A stretch of DNA of 64,000 nucleotides, from positions 124,001-188,000 of the forward strand of contig NZ_CABVQK010000017.1 in assembly GCF_902499335.1 (NCBI RefSeq), given 5' to 3'. This document shows, piece by piece, positions 8,338 to 17,408 of the stretch. Position numbers and translations under genes: made by a program. The notes beneath the pieces are model-generated. The model ran no database searches. It saw nothing but the letters and a program-made list of their open reading frames with translations, and had not been told where the DNA came from. The DNA comes from Burkholderia lata. Lineage in GTDB: Bacteria; Pseudomonadota; Gammaproteobacteria; Burkholderiales; Burkholderiaceae. Numbering within the stretch: position 1 is the first letter of the stretch; every line of letters starts with the position of its first letter.

Positions 8338-8685
8338 TTTTTTCTCCGATGTCGATCCGGACCGGCATTGCGGCGCCGGGCCGGATCCCACGCTGCGGGC
8401 TCGCGCAGACTTGGCGTTCCTGCGCCTTGTTCTGGTCCCGTGGTCATGCGTGGTGACGCAAGAGGAGTGTCGTCCACCGGCAAGCGGCGCGCCGTATCAA
8501 GGTGTAACGAATTGCAGCAGGGCGCAGGCAGCCATGACAGGGAAAACCCGGAGAAGGCCGTCGCGACGAGGGGATAAAACGGGGGAGGATCGAAAGCCGG
8601 CGGACGCCGGCTGGCGGGATTTACGCGTCGTTACAAAGCTGACGCGTGCGCGCCGCAGGGCGCGGCGCACACGCGGGCGCAGCGA
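8338..8685. other. intergenic region between the glycine-zipper gene and lysS
   Basis: No credible gene was seen. Just after the lysS stop, 8645-8675 contains a GC-rich imperfect hairpin (GTGCGC...GCGCAC). A further one, AGCCGGC(GGAC)GCCGGCT, lies near 8594-8612. Neither has a clear U-tract. The promoter of the glycine-zipper gene should also be here. Confidence 0.5.
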
Positions 8686-10212
8686 TCAGTCTTCGCGGCG
8701 CAGATGCGGGAACAGCAGCACGTCGCGGATCGTCGGGCTGTCGGTCAGCAGCATCACGAGACGGTCGATGCCGATCCCGCAGCCGCCGGTCGGAGGCATC
8801 CCGTATTCGAGCGCGCGGATGTAGTCGGCGTCGAAGAACATCGCTTCCTCGTCGCCTGCATCCTTCTGTTCGACCTGCTTCTTGAAGCGCGCGGCCTGGT
8901 CTTCCGGATCGTTCAGCTCCGAGAAGCCGTTCGCGATTTCGCGGCCGGTCATGAACAGCTCGAAACGCTCGGTGATGCCCGGCACCGTATCCGATGCGCG
9001 TGCGAGCGGCGACACCTCGATCGGGTAGTCGATGATGAAGGTCGGCTCCCACAGCTGCGCTTCGGCCGTTTCCTCGAACAGCGCGAGCTGCAGCGCGCCG
9101 GTACCCGCGTTCAGGAACGCCGGCTGCGACACGTCGACGCCGAAGCGCTTCAGTTCGGTGCGCAGGAACGCGTCGTCCGACAGCTGGCCGGCGGTGTAGT
9201 CCGGCGCGTACTTCTGGATCGCCTGCGTGATCGTCAGGCGGTGGAACGGCTTCGCGAGGTCGAGCTCGCGGCCCTGGTACTGGATCGTCGCGGTGCCGAG
9301 CGCATCGATCGCCGCCTGGCGGATCAGTTGCTCGGTGAAGTCCATCAGCCAGCGATAGTCGGTGTACGCGGCGTAGAACTCCATCATCGTGAATTCCGGG
9401 TTGTGACGCGGCGAAACGCCTTCATTCCGGAAGTTACGGTTGATTTCGAACACGCGTTCGAAGCCGCCGACGATCAGGCGCTTCAGGTACAGCTCCGGCG
9501 CGATGCGCAGGAACATCTGCATGTCGAGCGCGTTGTGATGCGTGACGAACGGCTTCGCGGCCGCGCCGCCGGGGATCGGGTGCAGCATCGGCGTCTCGAC
9601 TTCCATGAAGTCGGCGTTGTCCATGAAGTTGCGGATCGACGCGATCGTCTTGGTGCGGGCGCGGAACGTGTCGCGCGTTTCCGGCGTGACGATCAGGTCG
9701 ACGTAGCGCTGGCGGTAGCGCATTTCCTGGTCCGACAGGCCGTGGAACTTGTCCGGCAGCGGGCGCAGCGCCTTCGACAGCAGGCGCAGTTCCTTGCACT
9801 GGACCGACAGCTCGCCCTTGTTGGTGCGGAACAGCACGCCGCGCGCGGCGACGATGTCGCCGAGGTCCCACTTCTTGAATGCGTCGTAGGTTTCCGCGCC
9901 GACGTCGTTCGGCGTCACGAAGAACTGGATCTGGCCCGAACCGTCCTGCACCGTCGCGAAGCTTGCCTTGCCCATCACGCGCTTGAGCATCATGCGGCCG
10001 GCGACCGACACCTCGACCGGGTTCGCTTCGAGCGCGGCCTTGTCCGAATCGGCGAAGGTCGTCTGCAGATCGGCTGCGTGATGCGTCGGGCGGAAATCGT
10101 TCGGGTAGGCGACGCCTTGCTCGCGCAACGCGCGCAGCTTCTCGCGGCGCTCGGCGATGATCTGGTTTTCGTCCGCGGTGACGGCGGGCTGCGTTTGGGT
10201 CGGTTCGGTCAT
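8686..10212 (-). CDS. lysS: lysyl-tRNA synthetase, class II
   Basis: This 508-aa enzyme charges tRNA-Lys. It has an N-terminal OB-fold anticodon-binding domain (VAGRMMLKRVMGKASFATVQD) and a class II catalytic core. Motif 2 is FRNEGVSPRHNPEFTMMEFY and motif 3 is GCGIGIDRLVMLLTD near the C-terminus. The ATG at 10212 gives MTEPTQTQ, the usual start in this group. It is downstream of prfB, 82 bp away, as in many proteobacteria. Confidence 0.97.
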   Translation of the reverse strand: MTEPTQTQPAVTADENQIIAERREKLRALREQGVAYPNDFRPTHHAADLQTTFADSDKAALEANPVEVSVAGRMMLKRVMGKASFATVQDGSGQIQFFVTPNDVGAETYDAFKKWDLGDIVAARGVLFRTNKGELSVQCKELRLLSKALRPLPDKFHGLSDQEMRYRQRYVDLIVTPETRDTFRARTKTIASIRNFMDNADFMEVETPMLHPIPGGAAAKPFVTHHNALDMQMFLRIAPELYLKRLIVGGFERVFEINRNFRNEGVSPRHNPEFTMMEFYAAYTDYRWLMDFTEQLIRQAAIDALGTATIQYQGRELDLAKPFHRLTITQAIQKYAPDYTAGQLSDDAFLRTELKRFGVDVSQPAFLNAGTGALQLALFEETAEAQLWEPTFIIDYPIEVSPLARASDTVPGITERFELFMTGREIANGFSELNDPEDQAARFKKQVEQKDAGDEEAMFFDADYIRALEYGMPPTGGCGIGIDRLVMLLTDSPTIRDVLLFPHLRRED

Positions 10213-10294
10213 GATGGTCGGAATTCGGAGTGGGTGCGGCAACGCAAACGGGGAGGGCAAGGGGGCGCGACCCGGCAGGGCCGCGCCGCGGCGC

Positions 10295-11399
10295 TTACAC
10301 GCCCTGTTTGAGGCTCGCGCTGATGAAGTCGTCGAGGTCGCCGTCGAGGACAGCTCGCGTGTTGCTCATTTCGACGTTCGTGCGCAGGTCCTTCACGCGG
10401 CTCTGGTCGAGCACGTACGAACGGATCTGGTGGCCCCAGCCCACATCGGTCTTGCTCGATTCGAGCTTGTCCTGTTCGGCCTGGCGCTTGCGCATTTCAA
10501 CTTCGTACAGGCGCGATTTCAGCATCGCCATCGCTTCGGCGCGGTTGCGGTGCTGCGAGCGGTCGTTCTGGCACTGCACGACGATACCGGTCGGCATGTG
10601 CGTGATCCGCACCGCGGAGTCGGTCTTGTTGATGTGCTGACCGCCCGCGCCCGATGCGCGGTACGTGTCGATGCGCAGGTCGGCCGGGTTGATCTCGACT
10701 TCGATCGAGTCGTCGATTTCCGGATAGACGAACACCGACGAGAACGACGTGTGGCGGCCGCCCGACGAGTCGAACGGCGACTTGCGCACGAGGCGGTGGA
10801 TGCCCGTTTCGGTGCGCAGGAAGCCGTATGCGTATTCGCCCGTGACCTTGACCGTCGCGTTCTTGATACCGGCGACGTCGCCGTCGGAATCTTCGAGCAC
10901 CTCGGCCTTGAAGCCCTTGCGTTCGCAGTAGCGCAGGTACTGGCGCAGCAGCATCGACGCCCAGTCGCACGCCTCGGTGCCGCCGGCGCCGGCCTGGATG
11001 TCGATGAAGCAGTTGTTCGGGTCGGCCGGGTTCGAGAACATCCGGCGGAACTCGATGTCGCCGACGCGTGCCTCGAGCTTCGCGGCGTCGTCTTCCGACG
11101 CGACGAGGGTGTCCTCGTCGCCTTCCTCGCGGGCCAGCTCGAACAGGTCGAGCGCGTCGCGCAGGTCGCTATCGAGCACGGTGAGCGTCGTGACGACGCC
11201 CTCGAGCAGCTTCTTCTCGCGACCGAGCGCCTGGGCGTTCTTCGAATCGTTCCAGACGTTCGGGTCTTCGAGTTCCTTGTTGACTTCGGTCAGACGCGCA
11301 GCTTTGGCGTCGTAGTCAAAGATACCCCCGGAGCTCGCCCGCGCGGTTGCGCAGGTCGAGCAGGGAGCTTTCGATCGCGTTGAGACGTTCCGCTTCCAT
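10295..11399 (-). CDS. prfB: peptide chain release factor 2 (programmed +1 frameshift)
   Basis: RF2 ends translation at UGA and UAA. The gene is in two frames. Codons 1-27 run from the ATG at 11399 to 11319 and end at an in-frame TGA (11318-11316). Skipping one base there continues the frame with GAC at 11317-11315 to the stop at 10295, giving 367 aa, the usual RF2 length. The codon-recognition motif SPF (RKSPFDSSG) and the peptidyl-hydrolysis motif GGQ (GAGGQHINKTDSA) are both present. An annotation that takes only the long frame would have a wrong N-terminus. It lies between recJ and lysS. Confidence 0.96.
11315..11330 (-). promoter_or_regulatory. programmed +1 frameshift site of prfB
   Basis: Read on the minus strand the site is CGGGGG TAT CTT TGA C: an internal Shine-Dalgarno-like GGGGG, a slippery CTT codon and the stop TGA followed by C. 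This is the classic autoregulatory RF2 element: when RF2 is scarce, the ribosome slips by +1 and makes more. Confidence 0.95.
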
Positions 11400-11551
11400 G
11401 ATCGTTCGCTTTTCTTGCTTCGTAAAAAAGCGGAATTATAGCCGATCGGCGGGGTTGCCCGGTGACGCAGACGGTGCTTGCACGCGCGCCGCGGCCCCGT
11501 CCGGCGCGGTGCGCATGCATCGGCGGGCATCGCGGGCCGGGCGACCCGGGC

Positions 11552-13249
11552 TCAGCCGGCCGCGTGTTCGACGATCAGCTGGACGCGCGTGACGCCGTTC
11601 CACGTGTCGGCGACGAGCCGGTACGCGACCAGCGCGCTCGCCGGCAGCGGCTCCGTGTGGTTGAACCAGATCGCGCTGAAGCGCTGGCGGCCGCGCGCGA
11701 GCTGCAGTTTCAGGTGCTTTTCCTTCACGAGCGACTGCGACACGACGTCGAATTCGCCCGAGAAAAGCGGGGCCGGAAAGCCTTGTCCCCAGACGGCTTC
11801 GTCGAGCAGCCCGACGAACTGCGGTGTGAAGTACGCGTCCTCGAGTTCGCCGTCGGTCTCGATCACGCGAGCGAGCGCGTCGTCGGACAGCCATTCGCGC
11901 GCGACGGCCTCGAACGCGGCCGCGAAGCGCGGCACGTTCTCGGTGTCGAGCGTGAGGCCGGCCGCCATCGCATGGCCGCCGAACGCAACGATCAGGTCCG
12001 GTTCGCGTTTCGACACGAGGTCGAGTGCGTCGCGCAGGTGGAAGCCGGCGATCGACCGACCCGACCCCTTGACCCGCTTGCCTTCCTCGTCCGCGTGCGC
12101 GAACGTGAACGACGGGCGGTGGAATTTTTCCTTGAGCCGGCCGGCGACGATGCCGATCACGCCCTGGTGCCACTCGGGGTTGAAGAGGGTGATCGTGCAC
12201 GCGTCGGCCGGGTCGACGTCGGCGAGATCGGCGAGCGCCTGCTGCTGCATGCCGGCCTCGATCTCGCGGCGCTCGCGGTTCATCACGTCGAGCTGCTGCG
12301 CGAGATCCCACGCGCGGCCGATGTCGTCGGTGATCAGGCACTCGATCCCGAGCGACATGTCGGACAGCCGCCCGGCGGCGTTCAGGCGCGGGCCGAGACC
12401 GAAGCCGAGGTCGAAGCCCGACGCCGTGCGGGCTTCGCGTGCGGCGGCGCGGAACAGCGCGGCGACGCCCGGCTGCATGCGGCCGTTGCGGATGCGCTGC
12501 AGCCCCTGCGCGACGAGCACGCGGTTGTTGCCGTCGAGCCGCACGACATCGGCGACGGTGCCGAGCGCGACGAGGTCGAGCAGGCCGTCGAGGCGCGGCT
12601 CGGCTTCCTTGCTCGCGAACGCGCCGCGGCGGCGCAGCTCGGCGCGCAGCGCGAGCAGCACGTAGAACATCACACCGACGCCGGCGAGGTGCTTGCTCGG
12701 GAACGCGCAGCCTGGCTGGTTCGGGTTGACGATCGCGCGCGCGGCGGGCAGCGCGTCGCCGGGCAGGTGGTGGTCGGTCACGAGCACGTCGATGCCGCGC
12801 GCGTTCGCGGCTTCGACACCCGCGACGCTCGCGATCCCGTTGTCGACGGTGATCAGCAGATCCGGCTTGCGCGCGGCGGCGAGTTCGACGATCTCGGGCG
12901 TGAGGCCGTAGCCGTATTCGAAACGGTTCGGCACCAGGTAGTCGATCTGCGCGCCGAACATCCGCAGGCCGCGCACCGCGACCGCGCACGCGGTCGCGCC
13001 GTCGCAGTCGTAGTCGGCGACGACGAGCAGGCGCCGCTTGTCGGCGATCGCATCGGCGAGCAGCGCCGCAGCGTCGGCGCAGCCTTTCAGCTCGGTGGGC
13101 GGGACGAGGCGGGCCAGCGCGGTCTCGATGTCGGCGGGGGACTGCACGCCGCGCGACGCGTACAGGCGCGCAAGGACGGGGTGCAGGCCGTGGCGCGCGA
13201 GCACTTCGGCGTCGGCGGGCGCGACGGGGCGGGTAACGATCCGGGTCAT
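11552..13249 (-). CDS. recJ: single-stranded-DNA-specific exonuclease RecJ
   Basis: This 565-aa 5'-3' single-strand exonuclease works in recombination and mismatch repair. The DHH-superfamily motifs are visible: VVADYDCDGATA, TVDNGI and VTDHH in the first third, and the DHHA1 domain with GRSIAGFHLRDAL and FGGHAMAAGL. A C-terminal OB-like region ends LIVEHAAG. The ATG at 13249 gives MTRIVTRPVAPA; the frame is open further upstream only because of high GC. It lies between the RpfE-like gene and prfB. Confidence 0.96.
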   Translation of the reverse strand: MTRIVTRPVAPADAEVLARHGLHPVLARLYASRGVQSPADIETALARLVPPTELKGCADAAALLADAIADKRRLLVVADYDCDGATACAVAVRGLRMFGAQIDYLVPNRFEYGYGLTPEIVELAAARKPDLLITVDNGIASVAGVEAANARGIDVLVTDHHLPGDALPAARAIVNPNQPGCAFPSKHLAGVGVMFYVLLALRAELRRRGAFASKEAEPRLDGLLDLVALGTVADVVRLDGNNRVLVAQGLQRIRNGRMQPGVAALFRAAAREARTASGFDLGFGLGPRLNAAGRLSDMSLGIECLITDDIGRAWDLAQQLDVMNRERREIEAGMQQQALADLADVDPADACTITLFNPEWHQGVIGIVAGRLKEKFHRPSFTFAHADEEGKRVKGSGRSIAGFHLRDALDLVSKREPDLIVAFGGHAMAAGLTLDTENVPRFAAAFEAVAREWLSDDALARVIETDGELEDAYFTPQFVGLLDEAVWGQGFPAPLFSGEFDVVSQSLVKEKHLKLQLARGRQRFSAIWFNHTEPLPASALVAYRLVADTWNGVTRVQLIVEHAAG

Positions 13250-13263
13250 ACGGGGTCTGCTTG

Positions 13264-14328
13264 TTATTCGAACAGGGAGGCTAGCGCGCGGCGGCGCCAG
13301 AACTTGCGCAGGTCGCCGCGCGTCGCGTGCAGCGTGACGGAACTCGTGTCGCCGCACAGCGTGAAATCGACGCTCGCGAGCTCGCCGTTCCGCAGCGCGG
13401 CGAGGGCCGGCGCGAACCAGTCGCGCTCGAGCGCGGCGAGTCCGTCGTGCCAGCGCGCCCAGTCCTGCTCGATGAACGGGGTGGTCAGCGCCGGCAGTTC
13501 GACGAGCGTCGCGCCATCGGCGGCGGGCAGCGCGCCGAGCGCGGCTGGCGGCGCACCGGCGTCGGCTTGCGCGGCGCGTGCGAGGCCGAGCGCGGCGGGC
13601 GACGCGGACAGCACGCATGCGAACGGCTTGCCGACCGGCTTCAGCGTGCCCTGCGCGTGGAACCAGATCGAATTGACGGCCGGCAGGCCACGCGCCTCGC
13701 GGGCCTCGTTGACCGGGTGCTGGAACCACGCCATCTGCACTTCGTTCTGCAGCTTCATCCACATCCGCGAGCGCTCGCCCGTATGGGCTTCGTGCGGCAG
13801 CCAGATTTCGATGTTGCGGCCGCTCGCGCGCAGCGGTGCAGCGCCGGCGAGCCGGGCGAGCTGCTCGCTCGACAGATACCAGCGTGACGGGTTCGGCGCC
13901 TCGAGCCGGACGCCGAGTTCCTCGATCAGCGGCCGCGCGACTGCGAGCAGCGCGGCTGCGTCACCTTCGTCGAGCGCGAGGGCCGCCGGATCGACGAGCA
14001 CCAGGTGATCGTGCGCGATTTCGACGTGGACTGGCTCGACGCAGGCCCACGCGTGTGTGCCGGGGGTGCCGCCGTCCGCCAGCAGCATGTAGGGTGCGAG
14101 CGGCGCCTCGTCCGCGGCGTTGCCCTGGGTTGCGCCGAACTGGCGGGCCAGCCAGCGCTCGTGCGGCAGCGTGCGCTGGAAGTCTTCGCCGGCCACGCGC
14201 TCGACGAGGTTGGCGCGGGCGAGCAACTTTTCGAGCGCGGGGCTGTCCAGCGTGTGCAGGGACGAGGCCGCATCGGCCGCCGACGGCAGCGCGAACGGAA
14301 CGAGAAAATGGAGGCGTCGGTCGTGCAT
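13264..14328 (-). CDS. RpfE-like regulatory/phosphoglycerate-mutase-related protein
   Basis: The protein has 354 aa. It begins MHDRRLHFLVPFALPSA; another ATG 12 bp upstream (14340) is also possible. It resembles the proteins annotated as RpfE type in Xanthomonas and Burkholderia, sometimes described as related to cofactor-independent phosphoglycerate mutase. I see no clear catalytic motif. Recognisable stretches are NPSRWYLS, EIWLPHEAHTGERSRMWMK, FQHPVNEARE and NSIWFHAQG. It ends 14 bp before recJ starts, so the two are probably co-transcribed. The molecular function is not established. Confidence 0.75.
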   Translation of the reverse strand: MHDRRLHFLVPFALPSAADAASSLHTLDSPALEKLLARANLVERVAGEDFQRTLPHERWLARQFGATQGNAADEAPLAPYMLLADGGTPGTHAWACVEPVHVEIAHDHLVLVDPAALALDEGDAAALLAVARPLIEELGVRLEAPNPSRWYLSSEQLARLAGAAPLRASGRNIEIWLPHEAHTGERSRMWMKLQNEVQMAWFQHPVNEAREARGLPAVNSIWFHAQGTLKPVGKPFACVLSASPAALGLARAAQADAGAPPAALGALPAADGATLVELPALTTPFIEQDWARWHDGLAALERDWFAPALAALRNGELASVDFTLCGDTSSVTLHATRGDLRKFWRRRALASLFE

Positions 14329-14490
14329 GATGGTGCGCATTGTATGGCAAACTGCGCGCGTGATCGGGCCGGCTGACGGCCCGTTCGCGTCCGGCGGCCG
14401 TTTTTCGACCGTGCCCGGGCCGGTGGCCGCCACCGGGCGGCGGTCCGGCCGCGGGGCGCCTCCCCGCCGTAACCAGCAGAAAGGATTCGC

Positions 14491-15736
14491 TTGAAACTTC
14501 CGTACGAATGGCAGATCGGCTGGCGCTACACGCGCGCCGGCAAACGCACGACCGGTAACGGCTTCATTTCCTTCATCGCGCTCGTGTCGATGCTCGGCAT
14601 CGCGCTCGGCGTCGCGGCGCTGATCGTCGTGCTGTCGGTGATGAACGGCTTCCAGAAGGAAGTGCGCGACCGGATGCTGTCGGTGCTCGCGCACGTCGAG
14701 GTGTTCTCGCCGACGGGCTCGATGCCCGACTGGCAACTGACCGCGCAGGAAGCGCGCCGCAATCCGTCGGTGATCGGCGCGGCGCCGTACGTCGACGCGC
14801 AGGCGCTGCTTACCCGCCAGGACGCGGTGAGCGGCGTGATGCTGCGCGGCGTCGAGCCGACGCTCGAGCCGCAGGTGTCGGACATCGGCAAGGACATGAA
14901 GGCGGGCCAGCTCGGCGCGCTGGTGCCGGGCCAGTTCGGCATCGTGCTGGGCGACGCGCTCGCGGGCAACCTCGGCGTGACGGTCGGCGACAAGGTCACG
15001 CTGGTCGCGCCGGAAGGGTCGATCACGCCGGCCGGCATGATGCCGCGGCTGAAGCAGTTCACGGTCGTCGGCGTGTTCGAGTCCGGGCACTACGAATATG
15101 ACAGCACGCTCGCGATGATCAACATCCGCGACGCCGAGGCGCTGTTCCGGATGGCTGCGCCGACCGGCGTGCGGCTGCGGCTGAAGGACATGCAGAAGGC
15201 GCCGGACGTGGCGGTCGAGCTGTCGCATACGCTGTCGGGCAGCCTGTACATCCGCGACTGGACCCAGCAGAACAAGACGTGGTTCTCGGCTGTGCAGATC
15301 GAGAAGCGGATGATGTTCATCATCCTCACGCTGATCATCGCGGTGGCCGCGTTCAACCTCGTGTCGTCGCTCGTGATGACGGTGACCAACAAGCAGGCCG
15401 ACATCGCGATCCTGCGCACGCTCGGCGCGCAGCCGGGGTCGATCATGAAGATCTTCGTCGTGCAGGGCGTGACGATCGGCTTCGTCGGCACGGCGTCGGG
15501 CGTCGCGCTCGGCTGCCTGATCGCGTGGAGCATCCCGTGGCTGATCCCGATGATCGAGCACCTGTTCGGCGTGCAGTTCCTGCCGCCGTCCGTGTACTTC
15601 ATCAGCGAGCTGCCGTCCGAACTCGTCGCGAGCGACGTGATCCGGATCGGGCTGATCGCATTCGCGCTGTCGGCCGTCGCGACGCTCTATCCGAGCTGGC
15701 GCGGCGCGAAGGTGAAGCCGGCGGAGGCGCTCCGCT

Positions 15737-15744
<8 letters not shown>
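14491..15744 (+). CDS. lolC: lipoprotein-releasing ABC transporter permease LolC/E
   Basis: This 417-aa inner-membrane permease of the FtsX/MacB type passes mature lipoproteins to LolA. The first membrane helix (residues ~25-50) is followed by a large periplasmic domain to ~265, then three C-terminal helices (IILTLIIAVAAFNLVSSLV; a second near 330-355; the last near 375-400). The start is TTG at 14491 behind AAAGGA, giving MKLPYEWQIGWRYTR. There is a single permease gene here, so it probably serves as both LolC and LolE. It overlaps lolD by 8 bp. Confidence 0.94.
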
Positions 15745-16495
<751 letters not shown>

Positions 16496-16562
16496 CAAGC
16501 GAACGCGCTTGGCCTGCTGCCGGGTTGGTCCCGGTGCGGCGCCGGGGCGCAGGACTGCCGCC

Positions 16563-17351
16563 ATGTGGATCGACACGCACTGCCATCTCGATGCCGCCGA
16601 GTTCGACGCCGACCGCGACGCGGTCGCGCACGCGGCGCGCGCGGCCGGCGTGTCGCGCATCGTGATCCCGAGCGTCGGGCGCGACAACTTCACGACGGTG
16701 CGCGAGCTCGCGCAACGCACGCCGGGCGCGGTCTACGCGCTCGGCATCCATCCGATGTATACGCCACGCGCACGGGACGAGGATCTCGATCTGCTGCGCA
16801 TGGAGATCGAGGCGAGCCTCGACGATCCGCGCTTCGTCGCGATCGGCGAGATCGGTCTCGACTATTTCGTGCCGGGGCTCGACGAAGACCGGCAGCAGTT
16901 CTTCTACCAGGGGCAGTTGAAGCTCGCGCGCGAATTCGACCTGCCCGTGCTGTGCCACGTGCGCAAGTCGCAGGATCGCGTGCTGGCCGGCCTGCGCCGT
17001 TTGGGCGTGCGGCGCGGCATCGCGCATGCATTCAACGGCAGTTTCCAGCAGGCCGAAGCGTATCTTGCGCAAGGGCTGCATCTCGGCTTCGGCGGCAACG
17101 TGACTTTCACGCGCGCGCTGCAGATCCGCCGGCTCGCCACTGAGTTGCCGCTCGACGCGCTCGTCGTCGAGACCGACGCGCCCGACATCGCGCCCGAATG
17201 GGCCTACAAATCCCGTAACACGCCCGACCAGGTGCCGCGCATCGGCGACGTGCTCGCCGAACTGCGCGGACTCGACGCCGGTGCGGTGTCCCTATGCACT
17301 TCGGCTAACGCGCTCGCCGCGCTGCCGCGACTCGCACTTTCATCCGCATAA
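16563..17351 (+). CDS. TatD-family metal-dependent nuclease (YjjV-like)
   Basis: This 262-aa TIM-barrel hydrolase has the TatD motifs: IDTHCHLD at the N-terminus, LGIHPMY, GEIGLDYF, HVRKSQDRV, HAFNGS and LVVETDAPD. Metal ligands are expected at the two N-terminal His, the Glu of GEIGLD, the two later His and the Asp of ETDAPD. The overall pattern resembles E. coli YjjV more than TatD itself. Members are 3'-5' DNA/RNA nucleases or deacylases. It lies between lolD and comEC, and the nearest link is comEC and DNA handling. Confidence 0.88.
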   Translation: MWIDTHCHLDAAEFDADRDAVAHAARAAGVSRIVIPSVGRDNFTTVRELAQRTPGAVYALGIHPMYTPRARDEDLDLLRMEIEASLDDPRFVAIGEIGLDYFVPGLDEDRQQFFYQGQLKLAREFDLPVLCHVRKSQDRVLAGLRRLGVRRGIAHAFNGSFQQAEAYLAQGLHLGFGGNVTFTRALQIRRLATELPLDALVVETDAPDIAPEWAYKSRNTPDQVPRIGDVLAELRGLDAGAVSLCTSANALAALPRLALSSA

Positions 17352-17408
17352 TCGTTGCCGGAGGGCGCCGCATTCGCAATGGCGGTGCCGGGTCGACGAG
17401 GAGGGGCG

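Noticed and set aside
10295..11399. prfB as a frameshifted pseudogene
   Set aside because: The break is exactly the conserved programmed frameshift sequence, and the rest of RF2 is intact.
11462..14008. Long + strand open frame over recJ and the RpfE-like gene
   Set aside because: Shadow of the minus-strand genes; Arg/Ala/Glu-biased composition with no motif.
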